A stretch of 64,000 nucleotides of DNA from Amaurobius ferox (lineage: Eukaryota > Arthropoda > Arachnida > Araneae > Amaurobiidae): NCBI GenBank assembly GCA_951213105.1, contig OX578142.1:7146649-7210648 (forward strand), read 5' to 3'. Within the stretch, counting starts at the first letter, position 1. The number at the start of each line of letters is the position of its first letter. A program made the position numbers and the translations under genes. The notes below the pieces were generated by a model. It did no database searches, had not been told where the DNA came from, and was given only the letters and a program-made list of their open reading frames with translations. Below are positions 1 to 11,070 of the stretch, piece by piece.

Positions 1-572
1 CTGTTCTTGCTATATTGAATAGAAATTAACTATGCTAGAGTGACGTTACGAGTTTATGCAATCAAATTAATGAATTATGCTTATATGAACGATGGCAAAA
101 TAAGGAGTGTGTGATTCCTTTCTTTCTACTTTGATTATAAATTAGCTATTTTAGAGTGACCTTACGAATTTATGCAATCAAATTAATGAATTATCCTTAT
201 ATGAACGATGGCACAATAAGGAGTGTGTGCCTCCGATCTTGCTATATTGACTAGAAATTAGATATTTTAGAGTGACCTTACGAGTTTATGCAATAAAATT
301 AATGAATTATCCTTATATGAACGATGGCAGAATAAGGAGTGTGTGCGTCCGTTCTTACTATATTGACTAGAAATTAGCTATTTTATTGTGACGTTTCGAG
401 TTTATGCAATCAAATTAATGAATTATCCTTATATGAACGATGGCACAATAAGGAGTGTGTGCTTCCGTTCTTGCTATATTGAATAGTAATTAGCAGTTTT
501 AGAGTGACGTTACGAGTTTATGCAATCAAATTAATGAATTATCCTTATATGAACGATGGCACAATAAGGAGT
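1..572. repeat. 116-bp satellite, left part of HOR-C copy 1
   Basis: About five tandem 116-bp monomers. Base 1 aligns with 3679 and with 5186, so this is the left part of a 13-monomer higher-order unit (period 1,507 bp) whose intact copies follow the LINE. The satellite reads normally to the motif aataaggagt ending at 572 and then switches abruptly to unrelated, GC-richer sequence. No gene is visible here. Confidence 0.95.
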
Positions 573-689
573 GAAAGCCCCAGGCCGTCCGGCTCGTCCA
601 GAGGACTTAGAGCAGCGAGATGGACGACCGGGAAGGAAAGTTAGCGGAAGCCAACCTCCAGGGCCAACGTCCAACGGTCCAGAGCAACG

Positions 690-695
690 TTTATT
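690..695 (-). promoter_or_regulatory. possible polyadenylation signal AATAAA
   Basis: TTTATT on the plus strand reads AATAAA on the LINE's coding strand, about 520 bp after the stop codon. The element continues another ~117 bp to its 3' end, further than the usual 10-30 nt to a cleavage site. Either the signal is not used or the terminal GC-rich piece has another origin. A hexamer like this occurs easily by chance in AT-rich DNA. Confidence 0.3.
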
Positions 696-770
696 AAGAA
701 CTTAAAAAATTTTACAATAGGTTACATGTTTGTACTTATACAACGTACAATTGAGAGATGGACAAAGAGC

Positions 771-922
771 TTCTTGATATAGTATGTACAAATGATGATA
801 TTTACAAATAATTCTTGATTTACAAATAATTCTTGATATAGTATGTACAATTGATGATATTAACTTAATGATGATTCTTGATATAGTATGTACAATTGAT
901 GATGTTTACAAATAATTCTTGA
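771..922. repeat. irregular short tandem repeat in LINE 3' UTR
   Basis: The motif ttcttgatatagtatgtaca begins near 771, 830 and 875, each time followed by a version of attgatgatattta and, in two copies, acaaataattcttga. Spacings of about 59 and 45 bp are unequal, partly because acaaataattcttgat is duplicated in tandem at about 804-837. Short direct repeats near the 3' end are common in LINEs. This one is unrelated to the 116-bp satellite. Confidence 0.75.
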
Positions 923-1213
923 ATGCGAGAGTAGATATAAGTGGGGATCAAAACGTAATTTACAGATGGTTTAAAAATTATGATGTAATAGATATGATAC
1001 GCAGATTGTAAAAATATTTGTATTATACGCTTAAGTTTTGGTTTGTTTGTCCAGAAGAACAGGAAGATAAACAACACCGGACAACACAAAACAAAACAGC
1101 AAGACAGGGAAACGACAGGAAAGCCGGGCAACACCAACACAACCCAGAGAAACGACAAAGTGAATCCAGGGACCAAGAAGACGTTAAGAGCAGAAAAGCA
1201 ACGCACAGACCGA

Positions 1214-2872
1214 TCAGGTGACCATGTCAGAAATTTGTCTGGCTATGAGAACACAGTTTTTAATACGTTCTATAGAAGAAGAATTTTTACAGACATTCGA
1301 GAACCAGGTCGCAGCGAGAGAAGGGGAAGGTTTAGTGAGATGGAATTGTTTAGAGTGAGGGCAGGAGAAAACATAGTGGTCTGCGTCTCCGAAGAGACCG
1401 CAGGTACAACTTGAAGTGGATTTAAATTTAAAGTAGTATAAATAATCTAAAAATGGGCCGTGGCCGGTAATGAAATAAATTAAATATTTGTTCTTAATTT
1501 GTAATTTAGTATTTACGGAGGGAAGAAAATTTTGAATTCTGGCAGGATCATGAGTGCGAGGGGAAATGTAATTGTTTAAATAATTTTGCCAATTGTTTAG
1601 AATATCTAAATAAAAATGTTTTTTAATGAGGGAAACAGGGAAAGGGATAGTAAAGGGAGAGCCAGAAACAGTAGCTAGTTTAGCAGCTTGATCTGCGACC
1701 TCGTTGCCCGCAATGCCTGAATGGGCCTTCACCCAGCGGAGATTAAAAAGATGTTTATTAACGTTAGCATTCAGTTTAATTTTTGAAATAAAGTTAGATT
1801 TGTTTTTAATGGATTTTAAGGCCGAAATGGAAGAAAGACTATCAGAAAAAATGTTAATTTTTTGATTATAGGAAGAGGCCCAGTTAATAGAAAAATCGAT
1901 GGCTGCAATTTCTGCTTGGAAAACTGTGTTCCCAGAGCAGAGTTTAAAAGAGAATGTATCTATTAATGTGTCAAGATTGAAGAGGCAAACGGCAAAACCT
2001 GTTTGACCGTCAATGGAGGACCCGTCAGTAAAAGCATTAATGTCCGAAAAGGAGGAAGGATCGCTGGGGGAAAGATTAGCAATATGAAGGGAGGGATGGA
2101 GGGAGGAAGTAGGTAAATTTTTGTCAAAAAGGGGAGGGGCGGGGAGGGCAGGATTAGAAAAATGATTAATATGGAGTTTCCAAAATGAATATTTTTTAAA
2201 ATGAGCATTGATGACAAAATGTATAGGGGGGATACCGGTAATAGAATATAGAGAAATGTTCGAAGTAGTCCGAAAGCCATTGGAAATTTTTAAGAGGAAA
2301 ATCCTTTGAAGTGAAGAAAGTTTCTTAATTTGAGCCCCGGTTAAGTTTTGTCCCCAGATGCCCGCCCCAAAAGTTATGATTTTTTCAATTACAGTTTGAT
2401 ACCAAGTTTTAAGGAAGGATTTATCCACACCCCAGTTACTGCCAGTCACCCGCCCAAAGGTGCTGGCGAACTTAAAACATTTCTCTCTTAAGTTGAAAAT
2501 ATGTGAACTCCATTTTAAATTATCGTCAATTGTTAAGCCCAGAAAGATGAGTTGGCGGGAGGTGGGAATTTTGAAATTTTGGATTTTGAAACAGGGTCGT
2601 TGTCTAATTTTATTTCTGTTTTTGTTGAAGATGATAGCCTTGCACTTTTCCGGTGCAACTGTTAGTTTAAGATTTGAGAGGGCAGAAGAAATGGTATCCA
2701 AGAGTATATTAGTATTGGTCCGTAAGGACTTGAGGTTTGTAGCATAGGTCACCACCGCCAGATCATCCGCGAAGGCTTGGAGATAAAACAGATCGTTATT
2801 TAAAGAAAGTATATTGTTGAAGTAGATGTTCCAGAGGGTCGGAGAAATAACCGAACCCTGAGGGGCACCCAT
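1214..2872 (-). CDS. LINE ORF2 C-terminal fragment: RT palm/thumb, RNase H, CCHC motif
   Basis: An open frame of 552 codons ending in TGA at 1216-1214. Visible motifs, numbered from the Met at 2872: RT block GAPQGS at 2-7; the catalytic palm box FADD at 34-37; PEKCKAI near 74-80; LGLTIDDNLKW at 111-121. RNase H carboxylates are D283 (in TDGS), E321 (in QAEIAAI), D344 (in SDSLSS) and D394 (in NEVAD), with the active-site His at H384 (KAHSG). A TGHG motif at 469-472 precedes a C-x-C-x7-H-x4-C cluster at C489, C491, H499 and C504, typical of the C-terminus of arthropod RNase H-bearing LINEs. The Met is not a real start: it lies inside an RT block, the frame continues about four codons upstream, and then it meets satellite and a stop at 2893-2891. 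The missing N-terminus would hold the endonuclease and the first RT blocks. No internal stop or frameshift is seen, so the copy is fairly young or little decayed, but it cannot make a complete enzyme. Confidence 0.93.
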   Translation of the reverse strand: MGAPQGSVISPTLWNIYFNNILSLNNDLFYLQAFADDLAVVTYATNLKSLRTNTNILLDTISSALSNLKLTVAPEKCKAIIFNKNRNKIRQRPCFKIQNFKIPTSRQLIFLGLTIDDNLKWSSHIFNLREKCFKFASTFGRVTGSNWGVDKSFLKTWYQTVIEKIITFGAGIWGQNLTGAQIKKLSSLQRIFLLKISNGFRTTSNISLYSITGIPPIHFVINAHFKKYSFWKLHINHFSNPALPAPPLFDKNLPTSSLHPSLHIANLSPSDPSSFSDINAFTDGSSIDGQTGFAVCLFNLDTLIDTFSFKLCSGNTVFQAEIAAIDFSINWASSYNQKINIFSDSLSSISALKSIKNKSNFISKIKLNANVNKHLFNLRWVKAHSGIAGNEVADQAAKLATVSGSPFTIPFPVSLIKKHFYLDILNNWQNYLNNYISPRTHDPARIQNFLPSVNTKLQIKNKYLIYFITGHGPFLDYLYYFKFKSTSSCTCGLFGDADHYVFSCPHSKQFHLTKPSPSLAATWFSNVCKNSSSIERIKNCVLIARQISDMVT

Positions 2873-2882
2873 AGAAATGTAT

Positions 2883-2912
2883 TTACGAGTTTATGCAATC
2901 AAACGAGTTATT
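2883..2912. repeat. satellite-derived filler at the LINE 5' junction
   Basis: The first 21 bases (2883-2903) are a perfect piece of satellite (ttacgagtttatgcaatcaa plus a), followed by a partial second restart (cgagtta). The in-register satellite then begins at about 2913 with the same ttacgag motif. Position 2913 aligns with 4420 (offset 1,507 bp, one HOR-C period), so this 30-bp piece is extra. It resembles templated filler made during insertion or end joining. Confidence 0.8.
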
Positions 2913-5900
2913 TTACGAGTTTATGCAATCAAATTAATGAATAATCCTTATATGAACGATGGCACAATAAGGAATATGTGCTTCCTTTCTTTCTACTTTG
3001 ATTAGAAATTAGCTATTTTAGAGTGACCTTACGAATTTATGCAATCAAATTGATGAATTACCCTTATATGAACGATAGCACAATAAGGAGTGTGTGCCTC
3101 CGATCTTGCTATATTGACTAGAAATTAGCTATTTTAGAGTGACCTTACGAGTTTGTGCAATAAAATTAATAAATTATCCTTATATGAACGATGGCAGAAT
3201 AAGGAGTGTGTACTTCCGTTCTTGCTATTTTGAATAGAAATTAGCTATTTTAGAGTCACGTTACGAATTTATGCAATCAAATTAATGAATTCTCCTTATA
3301 TGAACGATGGCACAATAAGGAGTGTGTGCTTCCGTTCTTGCTATATTGACTAGAATTTAGCTGTTTTAGAATGACGTTACGAGTTTATACAATCAAATTA
3401 ATGAATTATCCTTATATGAACGATGGCACAATAAGGAGTATGTGCTTCCGTTCTTGCTATATTGACTAGAAATTTGCTATTTTTGAGTGACGTTACGAGT
3501 TTATGCAATCAAATTAATGAATTATCCTTATATGAACGATGGCACAATAAGGAGTGTGTGCTTCCGTTCTTGCTATATTGACTAGAATTTAGCTATTTTA
3601 GAAAGACGTGACGAGTTTATGCAATCAAATTAATGAATTATCCTTATATGAACAATGCACAATAAGGAGTGCGAGCTTCTGTTCTTGCTATATTGAATAG
3701 AAATTAACTATGCTAGAGTGACGTTACGAGTTTATGCAATCAAATTAATGAATTATGCTTATATGAACGATGGCAAAATAAGGAGTGTGTGATTCCTTTC
3801 TTTCTACTTTGATTAGAAATTAGCTATTTTAGAGTGACCTTACGAATTTATGCAATCAAATTAATGAATTATCCTTATATGAACGATGGAAAAATAAGGA
3901 GTGTGTGCCTCCGATCTTGCTATATTGACTAGAAATTAGATATTTTAGAGTGACCTTACGAGTTTATGCAATAAAATTAATGAATTATCCTTATATGAAC
4001 GATGGCTGAATAAGGAGTGTGTGCGTCCGTTCTTACTATATTGACTAGAAATTAGCTATTTTATAGTGACGTTTCGAGTTTATGCAATCAAATTAATGAA
4101 TTATCCTTATATGAACGATGGCACAATAAGGAGTGTGTGCTTCCGTTCTTGCTATATTGAATAGTAATTAGCAGTTTTAGAGTGACGTTACGAGTTCATG
4201 CAATCAAATTAATGAATTATCCTTATATGAACGATGGCACAATAAGGAGTTTGCGCTTCCGTTCTTGCTATATTGACAAGAAATTAGCTATTTTTGAGTG
4301 ACGTTACGAGTTTATGAAATCAAATTAATGAATTATCCTTATATGAACGATGGCACAATAAGGAGTGTGTGCTTCCGTTCTTGCTATATTGACTAGAATA
4401 TAACTATTTCAGAATGACGTTACGAGTTTTTGCAATCAAATTAATGAAATATCCTTATATGAACGATGGCAAAATAAGGAGTGTGTGCTTCCTTTCTTTC
4501 TACTTTGATTAGAAATTAGCTACTTTAGAGTGACCTTACGAATTTATGCAATCAAATTGATGAATTATCCTTATATGAACGATGGCACAATAAGGAGTGT
4601 GTGCCTCCGATCTTGCTATATTGACTAGAAATTAGCTATTTTAGAGTGACCTTACGAGTTTGTGCAATAAAATTAATGAATTATCCTTATATGAACGATG
4701 GCAAAATAAGGAGTGTGTACTTCCGTTCTTGCTATATTGAATAGAAATTAGCTATTTTAGATTCACGTTACGAATTTATGCAATCAAATTAATGAATTAT
4801 CCTTATATGAACGATGGCACAATAAGGAGTGTGTGCTTCCGTTCTTGCTATATTGACTAGAATTTAGCTGTTTTAGAATGACGTTACGAGTTTATACAAT
4901 CAAATTAATGAATTATCCTTATATGAACGATGGCACAATAAGGAGTATGTGCTTCCGTTCTTGCTATATTGACTAGAAATTTGCTATTTTTGAGTGACGT
5001 TACGAGTTTATGCAATCAAATTAATGAATTATCCTTATATGAACGATGGCACAATAAGGAGTGTGTGCTTCCGTTCTTGCTATATTGACTAGAATTTAGC
5101 TATTTTAGAATGACGTGACGAGTTTATGCAATCAAATTAATGAATTATCCTTATATGAACAATGCACAATAAGGAGTGCGAGCTTCTGTTCTTGCTATAT
5201 TGAATAGAAATTAACTATGCTAGAGTGACGTTACGAGTTTATGCAATCAAATTAATGAATTATGCTTATATGAACGATGGCAAAATAAGGAGTGTGTGAT
5301 TCCTTTCTTTCTACTTTGATTAGAAATTAGCTATTTTAGAGTGACCTTACGAATTTATGCAATCAAATTAACGAATTATCCTTATATGAACGATGGCACA
5401 ATAAGGAGTTTGTGCCTCCGATCTTGCTATATTGACTAGAAATTAGATATTTTAGAGTGACCTTACGAGTTTATGCAATAAAATTAATGAATTATCCTTA
5501 TATGAACGATGGCAGAATAAGGAGTGTGTGCGTCCGTTCTTACTATATTGACTAGAAATTAGCTATTTTATAGTGACGTTTCGAGTTTATGCAATCAAAT
5601 TAATGAATTATCCTTATATGAACGATGGCACAATAAGGAGTGTGTGCTTCCGTTCTTGCTATATTGAATAGTAATTAGCAGTTTTAGAGTGACGTTACGA
5701 GTTTATGCAATCAAATTAATGAATTATCCTTATATGAACGATGGCACAATAAGGAGTTTGTGCTTCCGTACTTGCTATATTGACAAGAAATTAGCTATTT
5801 TTGAGTGACGTTACGAGTTTATGAAATCAAATTAATGAATTATCCTTATATGAACGATGGCACAATAAGGAGTGTGTGCTTCCGTTCTTGCTATATTGAC

Positions 5901-5977
5901 TAGAATATAACTATTTTAGAATGACGTTACGAGTTTTTGCAATCAAATTAATGAAATATCCTTATATGAACGATGGC
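2913..5977 (+). repeat. HOR-C: 13-monomer repeat, 1,507 bp
   Basis: The landmark gcgagcttctgttcttgc, followed by a monomer with actatgctagagtg, recurs at about 3675 and 5182 (offset 1,507 = 13 x 116 - 1). Base 1 of the window is in the same phase, so at least three copies existed, the first now split by the LINE. Copies 1 and 2 match through the ctttctttctactttg variant (2991 and 4498). Copy 3 diverges after about 5977, where it runs into HOR-A sequence. Confidence 0.85.
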
Positions 5978-7986
5978 ACAGTAAGGAGCGTGTGCTTCCG
6001 TTCTTGCTATATTGACTAGAATATAACTATTTTAGAATGACATTACGAGTGTATGCAATCAAATTAATGAATTATCCTTTTATGAACGATGGCACAATAA
6101 AGAGTGTGTGTTTCCGTTCTTGATATATTGACTCGAAATTAGCTATTTAGAGTGACGTTACGAGTTTATGCAATCAATTTATGAATTATCCTTATATGAA
6201 CGATGACACGATAAGGAGTGTGTGCGTCCGTTCTTGCTATATTGACTAGCACTTAGCTATTTTAGAGTGACGTTACTTGTTTATGCAATCAAATTAATGA
6301 ATTATCCTTATATGATCGATGGCACAATAAGGAGTGTGTGCTTCCGTTCTTGCTATATTGACTAGAAATTAACTATTTTAGTGTGACGTTACGAGTTTAT
6401 GCAATCAAATTAATGAATTATCCTTATATGAACGATGGCACAAAAAGGAGTGTGTGCTACCGTTCTTACTATATTGACTAGAAATTAGCTGTTTTAGAGT
6501 GACGTTACGATTTTATGCATTCAAATTAATGAATAATCCTTATATGAACGATGGCACAATAAAGAGTGTGTGCTTCCGTTCTTGCTATATTGACTAGAAA
6601 TTAGCAATTTTAGATTGACGTTACGAGTTTATGCAATCATATTAATGAATTATCGTTATATGAACGATAGCACAATAAGGAATGTGTTCTTCCGTTCTTG
6701 CTTTATTCAATAGAAATTAGCTACTTTAGAGTGACGTTACGAGTTTATGCAATCAAATTAATGAATTATCCTTATATGAACAATGCACAATAAGGAGTGC
6801 GTGCTTCTGTTCTTGCTATATTGAATAGAAATTAACTATGCTAGAGTGACGTTACGAGTTTATGCAATCAAATTAATGAATTATCCTTATATGAACGATG
6901 GCACAATAAGGAGTGTGTGCCTCCGATCTTGCTATATTGACTAGAAATTAGCTATTTTAGAGTGACCTTACGAGTTTATGCAATAAAATTAATGAATTAT
7001 CCTTATATGAACGATGGCAGAATAAGGAGTGTGTGCTTCCTTTCTTTCTACTTTGATTAGAAATTAGCTATTTTAGAGTGACCTTACGAATTTATGCAAT
7101 CAAATTAATGAATTATCCTTATATGAACGATGGCAGAATAAGGAGTGTGTGCGTCCGTTCTTGCTATATTGACTAGAATATAACTATTTTAGAATGACGT
7201 TACGAGTTTATGCAATCAAATTAATGAATTATCCTTTTATGAACGATGGCACAATAAAGAGTGTGTGCTTCCGTTCTTGATATATTGACTCGAAATTAGC
7301 TATTTAGAGTGACGTTACGAGTTTATGCAATCAATTTATGAATTATCCTTATATGAACGATGGCACGATAAGGAGTGTGTGCGTCCGTTCTTGCTATATT
7401 GACTAGCACTTAGCTATTTTAGAATGACGTTACGAGTTTATGCAATAAAGTTAATGAATTATCCTTATATGATCGATGGCTCAATAAGGAGTGTGTGCTT
7501 CCGATCTTGCTATATTGACTAGAAATTAGCTATTTTAGTGTGACGTTACGAGTTTATGCAATCAAATTAATGAATTATCCTTATATGAACGATGGCACAA
7601 AAAGGAGTGTGTGCTACCGTTCTTTCTATATTGACTAGAAATTAGCTGTTTTAGAGTGACGTTACGATTTTATGCAATCAAGTTAATGAATTATCCTTAT
7701 ATGAACGATGGCACAATAAAGAGTGTGTGCTTCCGTTCTTGCTATATTGACCAGAAATTAGCAATTTTAGATTGACGTTACGAGTTTATGCAATCAAATT
7801 AATGAATTATCGTTATATGAACGATGGCATAATAAGGAATGTGTTCTTCCGTTCTTGCTTTATTCAATAGAAATTAGCTACTTTAGAGTGACGTTACGAG
7901 TTTAAGCAATCAAATTAATGAATTTTCCTTATATGAACGATGGCACAATAAGGAGTGTGTGCTCCCTTTCATCAAAGTCATATGTG

Positions 7987-8034
7987 CATCGTTCATATAA
8001 GGATAATTAATGAATTATCCTTATATGAACGATG
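7987..8034. repeat. fold-back junction F1 (perfect 22-bp palindrome arms)
   Basis: Left arm 7987-8008 is the exact reverse complement of right arm 8013-8034, with a 4-base spacer aatg. The right arm is ordinary monomer sequence (aattatccttatatgaac and onward); the left arm is the same sequence inverted. Just upstream is a 16-base segment, atcaaagtcatatgtg (7971-7986), not found elsewhere in normal monomers. A 48-base perfect hairpin could extrude as a cruciform. Confidence 0.9.
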
Positions 8035-8285
8035 GCACAATAATGAGTGTGTGCTTCCTTTCTTGCTATATTGACGAGTAATTAGCTATTTCAACTTGAC
8101 GTTACGAGTTTATGCAATCAAATTAATGAATTATCCTAATATGAACGATGGCACAATAATGAGTGTGTGCTTCCTTTCTTGCTATATTGACGAGTAATTA
8201 GCTATTTCAACTTGACGTTACGAGTTTATGCAATCAAATTAATGAATTATCCTAATATGAACGATGGCACAATAAGGAGTGTGTG

Positions 8286-11070
8286 CTGACGTTCTTGCTA
8301 TATTGACTAGAAATTAGCAATTTTAGAGTGACGTTACGAGTTTATGCAATCAATTTAATAAATTATCGTTATATGAGCGATGGCACAATAAGGAATCTGT
8401 TCTTCCGTTCTTGCTTTATGCAATAGAAATTAGCTATTTTAGAGTGACGTTACGAGTTTATGCAATCAAATTAATGAATTATCCTTATATGAACGATTTC
8501 ACAATAAGGAGTGTGTGCTTCCCTTCTTGCTATATTGACTAGATATTAGCTATTTCAAAGTGACGTTACGAGTTTATGCAATCAAATCAATGAATTATCC
8601 TTATATGACCGATGGCACAATAAGGAGTTTGTGCTTCCGCTCTTGCTATATTGACTAGAAATTAGCTATTTTAAAGTGACGTTGCGAGTTTATGCAATCA
8701 AATTAATTAATTATCCTTATATGAACGATGGCACAATAAGGAGTGTGTGCTTCCGTTCTTGCTATATTGACTCAAAATTAGCTATTTTAGAGTGACGTTA
8801 CGAGTTTATGCAATCAAATTAATGAATTATCCTTATATGAACGATGGCATAATAAGGAGTGTGTGCTTCCGTTCTTGCTATATTGACTAGATGATAACTA
8901 TTTTAGAATGACGTTACGAGTTTATGCAATCAAATTAATGAATTATCCTTATATGAATGAGGGCACAATAAAGAGTGTGTATCTTCCTTTCTTGCTATAT
9001 TGACTAGAAATTATCTATTTTAGAGTGACGTTACGAGTTTATGCAATCAAATTACTGAATTATCCTTATATGAACGATGGCGCAATAAGGAATGTGTGCT
9101 TCCGTTCTTGCTATATCAACTTGAAATTAGCTATTTTAGAGTGACTTTACGAGTTTATGCAATCAAATTAATGAATTATCCTTATATGAACGATGGCACA
9201 ATAATGAGTGTGTGCTTCCTTTCTTGCTATATTGACGAGTAATTAGCTATTTCAACTTCACTTTACGAGTTTATGCAATCAAATTAATGAATTATCCTAA
9301 TATGAACGATGGCACAATAAGGAGTGTGTGCTGACGTTCTTGCTATATTGACTAGAAATTAACTATTTTAGAGTGACGGTACGAATTTATGCAATCAAAT
9401 TAATGAATTATCCTTATATGATCGATGGCTCAATAAGGAGTGTGTCCTTCCGTTCTTGCTATATTGACTAGAAATTAGCTATTTTTGTGTGACGTTACGA
9501 GTTTATGCAATCAAATTAATGAATTATCCTTATATGAACGATGGCACAAAAAGGAGTGTGTGCTACCGTTCTTGCTATATTGACTAGAAATTAGCAATTT
9601 TAGATTGACGTTACGAGTTTATGCAATCAAATGAATTAATTATCGTTATATGAACGATGGCATAATAAGGAATGTGTTCTTCCGTTCTTGCTTTATTCAA
9701 TAGAAATTAGCTATTTTAGTGTGACGTTACGAGTTTATGCAATCAAATTAATGAATTATCCTTATATGAACGATGGCACAAAAAGGAGTGTGTGCTACCG
9801 TTCTTGCTATATTGACTAGAAATTAGCAATTTTAGATTGACGTTACGAGTTTATGCAATCAAATGAATTAATTATCGTTATATGAACGATGGCATAATAA
9901 GGAATGTGTTCTTCCGTTCTTGCTTTATTCAATAGAAATTAGCTACTTTAGAATGACGTTACGAGTTTATGCAATCAAATTAATGAATTATCCTTATATG
10001 AATGATGGCACAATAAAGAGTGTGTATCTTCCTTTCTTGCTATATTGACTAGAAATTATCTATTTTAGAGTGACGTTACGAGTTTATGCAATCAAATTGC
10101 TGAATTATCCTTATATGAACGATGGCGCAATAAGGAGTGTGTGCTTCCGTTCTTGCTATATCAACTTGAAATTAGCTATTTTAGAGTGACTTTACGAGTT
10201 TATGCAATCAAATTAATGAATTATCCTTATATGAACGATGGCACAATAATGAGTGTGTGCTTCCTTTCTTGCTATATTGACGAGTAATTAGCTATTTCAA
10301 CTTGACTTTACGAGTTTATGCAATCAAATTAATGAATAATCCTTATATGAACGATGGCACAATAAGGAGTATGTGCTTCTGTTCTTGCTATATTGACTAG
10401 AAATTAGCTATTTAGAGCGACGTTACGAGTTTATGCAATCAAATTAATGAATAATCCTTATATGAACGATGGCACAATAAGGAGTGTGTGCTTCCGTTCT
10501 TGCTATATTGACTAAAATTTAGCTGTTTGAGAGTGACGTTACGAGTTTACGCAATCAAATTAATGAATTTCCTTATATGAACGATGGCACAATAAGGGGT
10601 GTGTGCTTCCGTTCATGCTATATTGACTAGAATATAACTATTTTAGAATGACGTTTACGAATTTATGCAATCCAATTTATGAATTATCCTTATATGAATG
10701 ATGGCACAATAAGGAGTGTGTGCTTCCGGTCTTGCTATATTGACGAGTAATTAGCTATTTCAACTTGACGTTACGAGTTTATGCAATCAAATTAATGAAT
10801 TATCCTTATATGAACGATGGCGCAATAAGGAGTGTGTGCTTCCGTTCTTGCTATATCAACTTGAAATTAGCTATTTTAGAGTGACTTTACGAGTTTATGC
10901 AATCAAATTAATGAATTATCCTTATATGAACGATGGCACAATAATGAGTGTGTGCTTCCTTTCTTGCTATATTGACGAGTAATTAGCTATTTCAACTTGA
11001 CGTTACGAGTTTATGCAATCAAATTAAAGAATTATCCTAATATGAACGATGGCACAATAAGGAGTGTGTG
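8286..11070 (+). repeat. internal duplication in A1 (2,785 bp, 24 monomers)
   Basis: The landmark ctgacgttcttgctatattg occurs at 8286 and again at 11071, and ctttatgcaatagaaatt at 8414 and 11199, all at an offset of 2,785 bp. The second copy runs on to the A1 end. Within each copy, a two-monomer (232-bp) module with ctaccgttcttgctatattg is itself doubled (for example near 9563 and 9795). Confidence 0.8.

Larger units (their letters stand above)
573..1213 (-). other. LINE 3' untranslated region
   Basis: The stretch between the ORF2 stop and the 3' junction with the satellite holds no convincing gene. From the stop outward it contains an A/C-rich, low-complexity stretch (about 1050-1190), an AT-rich stretch with an irregular short tandem repeat (771-922), a possible polyadenylation signal (690-695, minus strand) and a GC-rich terminal segment (573-689). 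The small open frames here on either strand (865-1206 minus; 1018-1221 and 1043-1414 plus) have low-complexity products and overlap the UTR or the ORF2 end, so I treat them as chance. Confidence 0.75.
573..2882 (-). mobile_element. 5'-truncated LINE (non-LTR retrotransposon)
   Basis: A ~2.3-kb non-satellite island inside the array, oriented right to left: truncated 5' end near 2882, 3' end at about 573. It holds the last 552 codons of an ORF2-type protein (1214-2872) and a ~640-bp 3' region. The endonuclease, ORF1 and the N-terminal RT fingers are absent, as expected for a 5' truncation by target-primed reverse transcription. RNase H plus a C-terminal CCHC motif place it among RNase H-bearing LINEs (I, R1, Loa or related Jockey-type groups, by family knowledge); I cannot assign the clade without a tree. 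There is no poly(A) tract at the 3' junction and no target-site duplication. Compared with intact HOR-C copies, about 170 bp of satellite is missing at the insertion site. Confidence 0.93.

Noticed and set aside
865..1414. Small open frames in the LINE 3' region (865-1206 minus; 1018-1221 and 1043-1414 plus)
   Set aside because: They lie in UTR or overlap the ORF2 stop, their products are low-complexity or hydrophobic with no recognisable motif, and two overlap each other in different frames.
1963..2747. Open frames at 1963-2280 (minus) and 2460-2747 (plus)
   Set aside because: Both lie inside the ORF2 coding region in other frames. ORF2 shows clear RT and RNase H motifs, so these are shadows.
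2870..2872. ATG at 2872 as the true start of the RT protein
   Set aside because: It sits within an RT block just before GAPQGS. The upstream domains are missing and the frame runs into satellite DNA with a stop at 2893-2891.
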